From: Macrothele yani
Taxonomy: Eukaryota; Arthropoda; Arachnida; Araneae; Macrothelidae
NCBI GenBank assembly: GCA_039090855.1
Contig: CM076996.1
Span: forward strand, 43,614,469 to 43,678,468
DNA length: 64,000 nucleotides
Direction: 5' to 3'
Shown here: one piece after another, positions 11,526-21,865 of the stretch
Position numbering within the stretch: position 1 is the first letter of the stretch
Layout of the letters: each line of letters starts with the position of its first letter
Position numbers and translations under genes: made by a program
The notes under the pieces: model-generated
Seen by the model: only the letters and a program-made list of their open reading frames with translations
Told to the model about the DNA's origin: nothing
Databases searched by the model: none

Positions 11526-12211
11526 CATAGGCGCCGACAATAGGGGGTAAGATGAATCTTGCCCCTCCAATATTTTTACTGGGGGCAGTGCCCACCCAAT
11601 AATTTCGATCTTGCTTAATTAAATAATCGCTTTAGCCTCATGAGGTGGACCAAGCTTCACCTTATTAGGCCAAAGTGATTTAGTTCCAAAAAAATAATAA
11701 ACAAAAAAATAAATAAAAACTTTTTTCCCAATCTCAGCATTGCTAATTCGATAAGAATCTGGATTGCCAGCCCCGTATTAATGGAGTTTGACATGTTCTT
11801 GCGATATGTGGTAAATGCTTAAAATGTTGCTCACGGTGGTCGTTAAACCTCCAAAAATGCTTAAAACAGTTATCAAAGATAAAATAAATAAAATACAGAA
11901 ACGTATAATCAGCGCCTTTATTTATCTATTTATTTTTTGCGCTTCTTGTTCTTTGTTTGAGTAACCCAGCTAATTTCTCATATTTCACTAAACTCTAGAA
12001 ATAAAATCTTTCCAGATATTTTTATAAAATCAGACTGAGTTTTATTTTTAAAAATATTAATATTCAGCAAAATAATATTTCTGTTTCCTTCTTCATTTGC
12101 TGATGATCTCATAGTTTATCCTTTTGCCCCCCACCTTTTTTTTCCCCTTCTGACAATGGAAGACACATGCCCCCCCCCCCCCCCAATAATTTGGAGAAGT
12201 CGGCGCCCCTG
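11526..12211. mobile_element. non-autonomous hAT element, second family, 8-bp duplication with one mismatch
   Basis: Left end CATAGGCGCCGAC and right end GTCGGCGCCCCTG are inverted. They are flanked by GAATGTCC (11518-11525) and GAATGACC (12212-12219). A second copy in reverse orientation is at 42373-42830. A 30-bp SINE family 1 tail fragment (11823-11855) sits inside. No transposase frame. Confidence 0.78.
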
Positions 12212-12219
12212 GAATGACC

Positions 12220-13411
12220 CATAAATATTAGGCGTATTCTTTCAAGCCGGTTGAAATCCCAAATCGTTGCGTTTAGCATGTGTTCAGAAATCAGAATGTT
12301 TGAATTATTCTGGACTGAGAGAAAAGTTGGAGCTGCTGCCACCCACCCCTAGTTAACCCTCCCGTGTAGCTAGATTTTCATACATTAATTTAATTGCGAA
12401 GTGCATAAAATAATAGGGAAGACAGATTAAGTCGGAAATGGCTGCATTAAGCAAACCTTAGCAGGAGAATAATACGTTTTTTTTTTTTTTTTGTGAAATA
12501 CGAGAAGAGGAGCCCATGAAAAGACGAGCACAGCAAAAGGGTCAAAATCAAGCTTAAGTTCGTTTTACTTCAGTTTCTTGAGTATAGATGGCGCCACAAA
12601 GATTGCCAAGAGTTAAAGGAAACTGACAGCATCATGATGAACTGGATTTGACATCTCCATCACAATAGATTTTGCCTCATACAGAATGGACCTAACGATG
12701 AGCCGAATGGCAAGACGTAAGCGGGGTCTTAATTCCATTAAATGATGAAACGCAATTTATTTCCTGGTCTCCCTTATCTGGGTTTTCCCGAGGCCTTGTT
12801 CGAACAACGCATGAAGACTTAATGTTTCATTCATATATCTATAATCTGTCAGGGTTTGGCTGCCCACAAAATTGTTTCTTAGTCACCAACATGAGATGTA
12901 TTGCTCTCTTTTCAGTACTATAATGGTAAAAACTGAAAATTACTCTGTGTCCATGGAAACAAACGGAGCTTCTAACAGTGGTTTATCCAAGAATTTCAAA
13001 TTTGAGGTGGGGGACAAAAAGAACTAAAAAAAGTTAATGGGGTGTTGTAGAGAAGAATTTTTTGAAGGCTGAATATTTTTACAGTGTAATATTTAGGCTT
13101 TAAATCTAGAATTAAAAATGGGAAGAACTTCAAAAAATGAAGAACTATTGAATTTTTTATAGAATGGTTGAAACCGAGAATCTTTTTAACTAAACTACAC
13201 ATGGTTATTTTGTTTTTGTGCTGCTTTTATTTTTTCTCTCTCAAGCAGGTGAAGGTGAGCGTGGGCGGAGAGTCAAATAGGAGGGGAAGGGGTGCTCGAT
13301 TACAATGGAAGCAGAGAATGAAATAATAGCACATTATTATTAAGAGAAATTTTATGACTAAAACTACAAACGAAGATTAAATCTTAAATATCTTGAAATG
13401 CTTTGTATTTC
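12220..13411. other. unassigned intergenic sequence
   Basis: AT-rich, with no recognisable gene, RNA or repeat apart from short homopolymers. Confidence 0.45.
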
Positions 13412-13419
13412 ATTTTAGC

Positions 13420-14609
13420 CAAGGCCGGCTGGACCACATAGGGGCAACTGGGGCACTCACCCTGGGCTCCGCGCCTTCAAGGGGCCCCCGTAGCTTAGGA
13501 AAAAATCATTTACGGTAGAATTTTTTACAATCAATATTTTTTGTGTGTAACTTTTCGGGTACGAGGCAATTAAAAAGATGTTTTTTTTTTTTTAATTTTA
13601 TTTAATTGTTTCCAATCCCGCCATTTTCGAATAGAATATCGTCCTTCGCCGCACACATACTGAGATTTGCAGATTTCAAGTGATTATTGTAACTACCTTA
13701 ATATTTTCTGCATTCACAAAATAGCAAATTAAATTTCACCATTTTGTCACCCTTACTTTTATATATTTCACAATTTGCGTGCAAATTAAATACTTAAATT
13801 TAGAGAAATAAAAAGAACAATATCAAAGTTGGTTTTGGGCTACACATGAAGGCCATTTATTCCGTGACTTTAAAAACATTACTAGAAATTAAAAAAATCA
13901 TATATGAGCGCATATAAAAGTTTCAAAAAAGTTTTAAAAATCAATCAAGATCCCTGATTGATTTTTATTCCATTTTGCATTAAAAATCAATCACTAAAAC
14001 ATGTATCAGGGGAAAAAACTATTTACATGAATTTATTTTAGAGGGATCCTGATTATTTCGTACACTGAAGTATTCACAATACAAAAATTTTCGCTACGCA
14101 GGGATCTTTTTATCATTTTGTGAAGAAGTTTTTATAAGGGTCATAATACAACCTCAACCCCATCTTCCCGGAAAGAAAATCGTAGATTTTAACAATTTTT
14201 ATTCCCTCTCTCTCGGAACTTTCAATCCATATTATGGTCTTTTTCTTAAGCTTAAAGCGAATATTTTTTTGAGATAAACATTTTGTCTTTATGATAGTTT
14301 TTGTTATGACGTGCTACAGAGGTGAAGCACATGCATGGCAAGACGGAAAAGTTGCAACGATAAATTCCGTTGGCTATATAGCTTAATTGTAAGTAGCCAT
14401 TCTACTCTCAGGAGTAGGGGGATGAGGTTTTGTTGTTGTCACAGTGAAATTTGTGAATTTCACATCGTGTGTGTTCTTTACGGACATTTTTCACGCAACA
14501 ACTTTATTAAAATATGAGTTTTATTTCCTGGTGCCAGAAATGAAATTTTGCCCCCGGGTTCCACAATGAAATTTCGCCCCGGGCACCACAAAAGCTCTAG
14601 CCGGCTCTG
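13420..14609. mobile_element. hAT-type element, 1.19 kb, perfect 8-bp duplication
   Basis: Ends CAAGGCCGGCTGGACC and GCTCTAGCCGGCTCTG form an imperfect TIR. ATTTTAGC is directly repeated outside both ends (13412-13419, 14610-14617). The interior is AT-rich with no transposase, so this is a non-autonomous copy. The segment 14270-14400 shares blocks with 63080-63190, including a tRNA-like 5' half, and may be a separate SINE insertion. Confidence 0.85.
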
Positions 14610-14769
14610 ATTTTAGCTATACTAAATCATATAATATTAAATTTATCTTTATTCGGGTAATAAACTGTGTTTCGCACGAAAGGAACATGTAAGTCATAAA
14701 AGCTGTCTACGTACGATTAAAAATTACCCCCGCTGGTACTATAGACTAGTTTAAAAAACTTTATTCACA

Positions 14770-14825
14770 AGTAAAAGCGAGATCTTTCGGGATCCCTAGA
14801 TCCCATCTTCAGGCTTAAGGCCATA
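14770..14825 (-). ncRNA. hammerhead ribozyme-like motif in Penelope terminal repeat (left)
   Basis: On the minus strand: CTGAAGA (14812-14806), a GGGATC/GATCCC stem II, GAAA (14788-14785), a minimal helix III with loop GATC, and the cleavage triplet end TC (14780-14779). Helix I is AAGC paired with GCTT. This matches the hammerhead core CUGANGA ... GAAA ... UH with a very short helix III. Hammerhead motifs are known from Penelope-like element terminal repeats. Cleavage is predicted between 14779 and 14778. Activity is untested. Confidence 0.65.
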
Positions 14826-14944
14826 AAAAATGACAAGTGGCTCACTTATATACTATCAGGTTTGACCCATGATGCAACGCAATGGGCGCTGACTTCGGTC
14901 AACATAGCAAATCGAAACGATCAAAAGTTCGAAGATATGAAAAG

Positions 14945-16075
14945 TTATACAATATTGTCCATAGTGGTGCTCGGCATATCGATGGTGATTAGTTTTTTCC
15001 ATACGTGAGGAATGAATGAAGGAAGTTCTGAGTTACAGCATAAAGGCCCGCATGAATGGATATATAGGCTCTCGGAGAGGAAAACATTTCCCCTTGTTAC
15101 TTTAGAGTTCAAAACCACGGCGTTTTTCCAGTCGGGTATTTTCCCCTCTTGGTCCACAGATTCAGTTAGTGCTGTGTTGGTGGAGCCTGCCCTCAAGTAA
15201 TATTGGTGTTCCGATAATCGGACTTTTAAGGTCCTGAGTGTCGAACCTATATAATATTTCACATCCTCTGGATTATTAGGGTTGACTAAAGGTATGTGGT
15301 ATACACCGGGTCTAGATAGATCGGGAATCACGTCACGATCAGTTCTGATGATAGAAAAGATGTTACGAGTCGAGACTCCAAAACCAAGACCATATGTCTT
15401 GCATGTCTTTCTAAGGATTGTCACAAGTGGTTGAGAAAACCCAGTCTTGCCAATATACCGAAGAGTTGTTTTGGGGTTAGTTAGGGTAGAGGATCGAGTT
15501 CGTTGAACTATATTCATGAAGCGTCCGAAGTACGAATCCGGGTACCCAAAAGATCGGGCCAAGGTCCGAATGTACTGGAGTTCATTGTCCAGGGCCCCGG
15601 GTGACGACGAATGAGAATAAGCTCGTTTAATATGGAAGTAAAAGGAGGTAGATTTATGGCAAATAGGATTAAAGGACGAAAACGGAATCATACAGGGAAC
15701 AGCGGTTGGTTTACGATACACAGAAAAACTGATAAGATTGGTATTTAAGTCTCGAGTGAGTAGTATGTCTAAAAAGGGGAGCTTGCCCTCAATTTCCAGT
15801 TCCAAAGTAAACTTAATCGTGGGGATCTGTGAGGAGAAGTATTCGGTAAAATCCTCAAGTAGAAACATTGAATGTGGCCAAAAGACTTACATGTCGTCTA
15901 CATATCTGATCAATAAAATAGGTTCAGCAGGAAAAATATACATAACTAATTCCTCAAGAGACTGGAGAAAAATTTCCGCCAAAACCGGGGAAAGGGGGGG
16001 GGAGCCCATAGGTGCACCCTCCTTTTGAAGATAAATTTTGCCACCAAATTTGAAATAAGATCTCTTGGCTACCAA
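14945..16075 (-). pseudogene. Penelope-like RT C-terminal part and GIY-YIG endonuclease, broken
   Basis: The upstream piece (16075-15887) has the RT signature APMGSP, followed by LAEIFLQSLE and the YVDD catalytic box (RYVDDM), and then a stop. The downstream piece (15868-14945, 307 codons) resumes with the RT thumb-like region (LPFLDILLTRD). It ends in a GIY-YIG nuclease: GVYHIPL, then KYYIGSTLRTLKVRLSEH at roughly residues 185-225. Penelope-like enzymes use the GIY-YIG nuclease to nick target DNA for reverse transcription. The N-terminal RT motifs are absent. The start is not a real one; this is the 3' part of a larger gene. Assignment rests on the RT/GIY-YIG combination and is strong. Confidence 0.88.
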
Positions 16076-16265
16076 CTAGAGGGCAGATTTAAAAAACTAA
16101 TCCCCATCGATATGCCGAGCACCACTATGGACAATATTGTATAACTTTTCATATCTTCGAACTTTTGATCGTTTTGATTTGCTATGTTGACCGAAGTCAA
16201 CGCCCATTGCGTTGCATCATGGGTCAAACCTGATTGTATATAAGTAAGCCACTTGTTATTCTTTA

Positions 16266-16322
16266 TGGCCTTAAGCCTGAAGATGGGATCTAGGGATCCC
16301 GAAAGATCTCGCTTTTAACTTT
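16266..16322 (+). ncRNA. hammerhead ribozyme-like motif in Penelope terminal repeat (right)
   Basis: The plus-strand counterpart of the left motif: CTGAAGA at 16277-16283, the same stem II (16284-16300), GAAA 16301-16304, GATC loop 16305-16308, TC 16309-16310, then GCTT pairing with AAGC. The core is identical to the other arm, so the fold is conserved. It points opposite to the coding strand because the repeats are inverted. Confidence 0.65.
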
Positions 16323-16503
16323 GCTTTTACTTGTGAATAAAGTTTTTGAAACTAGTCTATAGTATCAGCGGGGATAATTTTTAATCGTTCGTAGACAGCT
16401 TTTATGACTTACATTATCTTTATCCCTTACTTTTCACTCTGTTATTTATTTGAATCTCAAAAGTCACGGAGGACGCATACAATAAAATATATTTCTTGTG
16501 AGC

Positions 16504-16572
16504 AGAGGCATAAATAGGTATTTCTGCGACGGGGGCAAACCATAAAATATTGAGCCCCTCATTACTCTTACA
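16504..16572 (+). mobile_element. fragment of the hAT family of 10703-11372
   Basis: CAGAGGCATAAATAGGTATT and the following 50 bp match the left end of the hAT element at 10703. A Tc1 element inserted immediately after it. Confidence 0.7.
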
Positions 16573-16574
16573 TA

Positions 16575-17985
16575 CACCAATGAGACATTACATTATGACC
16601 ACCTACTTAATAAGCTGTACGACTCCCATTAGCCAGCAAAACAGCGTCCACTTGGCGAGGCATCGATTCGATGAGGTAGCGATAGGTATCCTGGGTATCT
16701 GGCACCATAATGTCAACAGCAGGTCCTCCAGTTCCCGTACATTTCGGGGTGCCGGTGATTTTGCGCAAACCCGCTTTTTCAAGTCGAGCCACAAATGTTC
16801 GATTGAGTTCATGTCAGGTGAATTTGGAGGTCAGGGCATTAACAGAAAGTCACCAGCATGTTTCTCGAACCACTCCTTGACGATTCTGGCAGTGTGGCAT
16901 GGCGCATTATCCTGTTGGTAATGGCCATCACCAGCAGGGAACACAGTTGCAATGAATGGGTGAACTTGGTCCGCAACGATGTTCAGATACCTGACAGCTG
17001 TCAGGGATTGTGCTATTGGGATAATGGAGCCTAAAGTGCTTCAAGGAAACATCGCCCATAGCATAACACCGCCGCTGCAGGCCTGTTTCCGCCCAACAGT
17101 GCTGTCAGTGCCATAGCCTCCGTTGGTAATCGGTGTATCCGCGCTTGGCCGTCTACGTGATGCACCAGGAATCTTGATTCGTTAGACCAGACCACTTTCT
17201 TCTAATAACCTACGGTCCAATCTCGATGATCTTGTGCTCATTTCATGCGTTGTTGGCGACGACGTGCAGTAAGCATGGGGACCCGGTTGGGTCTTCGGCT
17301 ACGCGACCAGACCACTTTCTTCCAATAACCTACGGCCCAACCTCGATGATCTTGTGCTCATTTCATGCGTTGTTGGCGATGACGTGCAGTAAGCATGGGG
17401 ACCCGGTTGGGTCTTCGGCTACGCGACCAGACCACTTTCTTCCAATAACCTACGGCCCAACCTCGATGATCTTGTGCTCATTTCATGCGTTGTTGGCGAT
17501 GACGTGCAGTAAGCATGGGGACCCGGTTGGGTCTTCGGCTACGCAGGCCCATGCGCAGACTGCTGCGATGAACTGTGTGCTGTGACATATTGCCCTGATC
17601 ACCACTTTTGCAGCTGCGGGGGATATGTTGCACTGTGGTCACTGTGGACAATGTGCGACAGTCTCCGCTCCCCTCTGGCATCAATGAGTTGAGGACGACT
17701 GTTTGTCGTTTGGCCATCTGTGCACGACTTTTGACACGTACTCACTACAGCGGCACGTGAACAAGCCGCGCCGTTTTCGAGACCGTGACATCACAATTTG
17801 TTCTTTTATCAAACTCCGATAAATCGCCAAGTTTTCCCATTGACTCCGAACACTCTACTAACCGAAAGCCGGTCTTTGGGTTGTATATGTACTGCTATGT
17901 GAGCTTCACCTGCGCCACCGTTCGGTCTCCATGCGCGCTCATTTCTCTAGGCTTGGGGTGGTCATAATGGAATGACTCGTTGGTG
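16575..17985 (-). mobile_element. Tc1-like transposon with triplicated 120-bp segment
   Basis: TIRs of ~30 bp (left CACCAATGAGACATTACATT; right its imperfect reverse complement) are flanked by TA (16573-16574, 17986-17987). The length, 1411 bp, is ~240 bp above its relative at 61690-62787 because a 120-bp coding block is present three times (17187-17544). The minus-strand transposase shows MNSIEHLWLDL (third acidic residue, Glu), a GHYQQDNAPCHTARIVKEWF stretch with the second aspartate, and an N-terminal part near 17478-17717. The first catalytic position reads Asn (SNESRF) instead of Asp. Frameshifts are also present. Confidence 0.88.
17187..17544. repeat. 120-bp tandem triplication inside Tc1 transposase
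   Basis: Three head-to-tail copies with period 120 bp. The second and third are identical as far as I can read, and the first differs at a few positions (for example TCTAATAACC against TCCAATAACC). The unit has length divisible by three, so it adds 40 codons per copy in whichever frame it is read. Confidence 0.95.
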
Positions 17986-17987
17986 TA

Positions 17988-18291
17988 TTTTGATAAGAGA
18001 ATGTGAAAGAAATAACAGTTCAAGAAATGAAATTTTTATACCAATGAGGATAAGGTGTTATGTGTTATGTATTAGGATAAGGTGTTATGTATTACAGTTA
18101 TTTGCACATAACCACGCATCCTTCATAATACAGTATAATGAACTAATAGGTGTTATTCGCGGGAACGAAGAAACAGAGACTTGTGTCATTTTGTTTTATA
18201 CAACGGAGTCAAGAGAAAAAATTTTCATTCTGTGTGAAACGTTGTGGCATTATACAGTGTGGAAGAAATATTCTTCTCATAATACGAGGTG
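17988..18291. other. unassigned sequence
   Basis: Contains a duplicated GGATAAGGTGTTATG block (near 18048 and 18074). Nothing else recognised. Confidence 0.45.
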
Positions 18292-18296
18292 ATTAT

Positions 18297-18535
18297 TAAC
18301 ACAGTAATCAGACATCGCTGAATTGACTGTAATTACTGTTTCGCATGTAATATCAATCACCGCAGAAAACTTGAAAATTTCATCGTGTAACGGATAGGAT
18401 GCTCGAACAGTAATCGGGAGATGCGGGTTCGTTTCCCGCTCTAGGGCGATGGAATTTTCAAGTTTTCTGAGGTGATTGATATTATGTATGAAACAGTAAT
18501 TACAGTCAATTCAGCGATGTCTGATTACTGTGTTA
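18297..18535. mobile_element. 239-bp foldback element with tRNA T-arm-like centre
   Basis: Two ~88-bp arms (18297-18384 and 18448-18535) are near-perfect reverse complements, ending TAACACAGTAATCAGAC and its complement. The ~63-bp centre contains GGATAGGATGCTCGA and GCGGGTTCGTTTCCCGC, the latter a perfect 5-bp T stem with a 7-nt T loop. A 5-bp direct repeat ATTAT flanks the unit (18292-18296, 18536-18540). No protein. This looks like a foldback MITE that captured, or grew around, a tRNA-like sequence. Confidence 0.75.
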
Positions 18536-18540
18536 ATTAT

Positions 18541-19119
18541 CATTGGGGCATTATGTTAAAAGTTTGTGTTTTATATTCAAGAGTAAATATTTTAAGTAAT
18601 TTTACTTTTTTTGTGCCTCATTTCTTAAGTATTACATATTTATTTGCTTACTTTATGTTCTGTGTTTTCGTATACATGTTTTGTGTTTGTGATCGTGAGG
18701 TATTTCAAACAGGCTAGCTTTAATTTCCTAAAAGAATAGAATTTGGTATGAAACTAGGGCAATCATTTCAATTACAACGTGCATTTTTGTGTTTCACGCA
18801 ATAAAGTGTCATAATTTTGGTACTACGAAAAATACTTGTGGGTTCCAAAGAATTTGATTTATTAAAATGCCCGTAAAGCTTAGGTAGTAATATGCAAGTT
18901 AAAATTTTCAGCAATTAACAGTTGATAGAATTTCACAAAAGCGCCTCGAAGATTATATGGGGGGGAGTTTTTGCGGTACGTTATTGGTTCATACAAGCAT
19001 CGAAGCCGACGCCAAGAAGCAGGAAGAGAGAGAGAGAGAGAGAGTCTGAGTACGCATGCGAATGAATTAAACACACTGTTTTACAAGAGGCGTGTTTCTT
19101 AACCATTCCAATTTACGTG
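18541..19119. other. unassigned sequence with a short (GA)n run
   Basis: AT-rich. (GA)n at about 19025-19044. No gene recognised. Confidence 0.45.
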
Positions 19120-20580
19120 AAAGGAAGGTTGTTGGGATCGGTAAACAGTAAAAACCCCGGGAAAAAATACCCCCGAAAACTGAAAAGCGGAAAATATGCC
19201 CCCGGAAGAAATACCCCGGAAGAAATACCCCCAGAACAAACAGTTCACTGTAAACTGCCACACAGGAACACTGATGTGTGGCAATTTACCGGCAACCCTG
19301 CCACACATCTTTCAGCAACTTGGCTACAAAAGTTCAAAGGAGGGAGGGGGCTGTAAAAATTGCCGTTTCTGGGCCTACATTGATAACTGAATTGGGAAAC
19401 GAATTTCGCGAAAGCGTTCCATGTAAGCCAAGCGAGAATTGTACTTTAATTTGAAGAAATAAATTGCCGAGGATCCAAGGTACACTTGGGGGAAGCTGAA
19501 CCCCAATTTACGTAATATTATATTCTGGGCCGCTGGAGTCTGTCAGTGTATCCAGGAAGTTCCCCTTGAAGTGTCCGCGAGGTCCGTGAGCTTGGGGGGG
19601 GGGAGTCCCCAAAATGTTGAAATGGCCGTAGAGCTTTAAACATTATAACCATGCTTTACATGATGATTCTCTACACGACCACGAATTTTCAGGAGGGTGG
19701 GGTGCAAGTTTCTAAGAGCGCAGACAGGTGTTCAAGGTAAGGGATTTGCTAGCAATTTCTATGCTTCATGTTGTGTTTAATAGTAAACTATGTATGCCCT
19801 TCCCCCTCCCCCAGAAATTTGGTGAAGCCTGTGAGAGGGATACGAGGTGCTTGGTTTGGAGGGCTCTACCCCCAACTTCCGTAATTTTATATTCTGGACC
19901 TCTAGAGTTGGTCAGTGTATCCTCGATGTTACCCCTGAATAGCTCTGAGAAACGGGGGGGGGGGTACCCCACCCTCCTGAAAATTCGTGGTCGTGTACAG
20001 AATCATTATATAAAACATATTACTAATGTTTACAGCTCTACGTACATTTTAACATTTTGGGGAAGCCCCCCCAAGCTCATGGACCTCGCGGACACTTCAA
20101 GGGGAACTTCCCGGATACACTGACAGACTCCAGCGGCCCAGAATATAATATTACGGAAGTTCGGGGTAGAGCCCCCCCCCACCAAGTGTACCTCGGATCC
20201 TCGGCAATTTATTTCTTCAAATTAAAGTACAATTCTCGCTTGCCTTACATGGAACGTTTTCCCGAAATTCGTTTCCCAATTCAGTTATCAATGTAGGCCC
20301 AGAAACGGCAATTTTTATAGCCCCCCCCCTTTGAACTTTTGTAGCCAAGTTGCTGAAAGATGTGGGGCAGGGTTGCCGGTAAATTGCCACACCGGAACAC
20401 TGCCATACATCAGTGTTCCTGTGTGTCAGTTTACAGTGAAACGTTTGTTCCGGGGGTATTTCTTGCGGGGGTATTTTTTCCGGGGGCATTTTTTCCGCTT
20501 TTCAATTTTCAGGGGTATTTTCTCCGGGGGTATTCTTTCCTGGGGGTGTTTTTACCTACTTCCGTTGGGATCTCGATATG
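19120..20580. repeat. 1.4-kb inverted repeat, ~590-bp arms
   Basis: The left arm 19127-19710 and right arm 19968-20575 are reverse complements over nearly their whole length. Shared blocks, in mirrored order, include a G-rich GGGGGTATTTTTTCC minisatellite, ACACTGATGTGTGGC, GCCGTTTCTGGGCC, AATTGTACTTTAATTTGAAG, TATATTCTGGGCCGC and ACGACCACGAATTTTCAGGA. The ~260-bp spacer holds another variant of the CTGGGCC/CTTCCGT block. The open frames within it are low-complexity products of the repeat and I do not treat them as genes. Confidence 0.85.
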
Positions 20581-21734
20581 TAAATTTTGATAAACTGCCC
20601 CATTTTCATTTCATCGCTAACTGACCCTGCTAAATAAGAAGTTGATTCAGCAATACGTTTCCAGTTAAAATTTTTCTTATCTTAGAACTCAAATCACAAT
20701 TGTATTGGATATGAAGGTTGGGAAGCCCGAAAGGTTTTAGGATGCTCACTCTGAATACCCACATGTTTCCCTGTTTTAAAAAGCGTACCCTTGGAAGCAC
20801 GCCCAGATCTTTTAAACGGCAGACAATCAGGACTTTAACGGTTGGCAGTCTTCTTGTTGGTTGCTCTGCAGGGCACAATCCGGTAAGTTACCCACCGATG
20901 ACTTCTAAGTTTACTCCGATCGTCTCGTCTTTCTTCTGCAGGCTGAAAGCACTTTTAAAAATTGATGCGCCGAACAAACATGGGGTTATCTGTCCATCAC
21001 AACTGCTGGGGATCAAACTGAAAGGACTACAATTAGTCAGAGGCACACATCACTCCCCTTTGGGTTCTATAAAGAAGCAGTTCCCACACTCTACCCAGAT
21101 ACAAAAACCCTGACCCCCACCACAATGCATATCAATCTACGGGTGCACACTCAATTCACGTGACCCACAGTGAAGAGGCGCTGAGGAGATCTCATCTGCC
21201 TCCCAAATCTGAGCTTTTCTCGCCAACCTTAGTCGTTTGTTCCTTGCCACTCTTTCCACCGAGGGGTGTAAAGAGGGGGATTCATCCACTTCTCACCTTT
21301 CTCACACAGATGCACGCGAAGGATAAGTTGGGCACTATAAGCGTCGCACGAGAATCGAAAACCAGGGACACAGAACCCATCAAAGCGAGAATGCCATGTT
21401 CAGGGGGGGGGGAAAAATGTTTCGAATGAGACACTTCGTCCAACCCACCCTTGCAAAGTACCAAGCACTTACATCGAGCTGCCAGGCAACAATAAGCACA
21501 CAATAGCAGATGACGGCAATGTTGGCTGAAATAAAGTGAACGTTAAATCGTTCGAGTTTCTGCAGCTGGGGAAAAGAAAGTACAATAGAGCACAGATTAC
21601 CAGAACGAATCGAGACCAAGAGGATCCAGTCCAAACAAGGCAAAGAGATTAAACTATATCAACAAAAATCCCTATGTTTCTACATTAAAATAAAGTTATT
21701 TCTTACAAACTTAATGGTTTGGGTTCTTGAAATC
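20581..21734. other. unassigned intergenic sequence
   Basis: No recognisable domain in any frame. Moderate GC stretches at 21000-21430 look unique within the window. Confidence 0.4.
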
Positions 21735-21860
21735 AGAGACTATAGCCTTGTGACGATTATATATATTAAGATAATACAACGTTTGCACTCACAAATATTT
21801 TTATTTTCAAGTCGACCAAAGTTTCGCTTGTTCTTACCTAGCTTCATCAGGACGAATGGT
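21735..21860 (-). mobile_element. Penelope-type terminal-repeat remnant with hammerhead-like motif
   Basis: On the minus strand (21850 down to 21814): CTGATGA, a stem with GCT/AGC, GAAA, a short helix III CTTTGG, then TC. GTC (5') and GAC (3') pair as helix I. The core fits the hammerhead consensus. The RTE at 21866 inserted next to it, so only the end of the element remains. No RT sequence is associated, and Penelope origin is inferred only from the motif type. Confidence 0.45.
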
Positions 21861-21865
21861 ACGTA

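Larger units (their letters stand above)
14705..16390 (-). mobile_element. Penelope-like retroelement with inverted terminal repeats
   Basis: A reverse transcriptase plus GIY-YIG endonuclease fragment on the minus strand is bounded by two ~285-bp repeats in inverted orientation (14705-14993 and 16098-16390), both including the TAGACTAGTTT/AAACTAGTCTA end. The left repeat overlaps the 3' end of the coding frame. Penelope-like elements are known to have terminal repeats (pLTRs) in direct or inverted orientation, which fits. The 5' half of the RT is missing, so the copy is truncated or rearranged. Each repeat holds a hammerhead-like motif. Confidence 0.85.

Noticed and set aside
17226..17585. 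119-codon open frame with three identical 40-residue repeats on the plus strand
   Set aside because: It is the antisense shadow of the triplicated block in the minus-strand Tc1 transposase.
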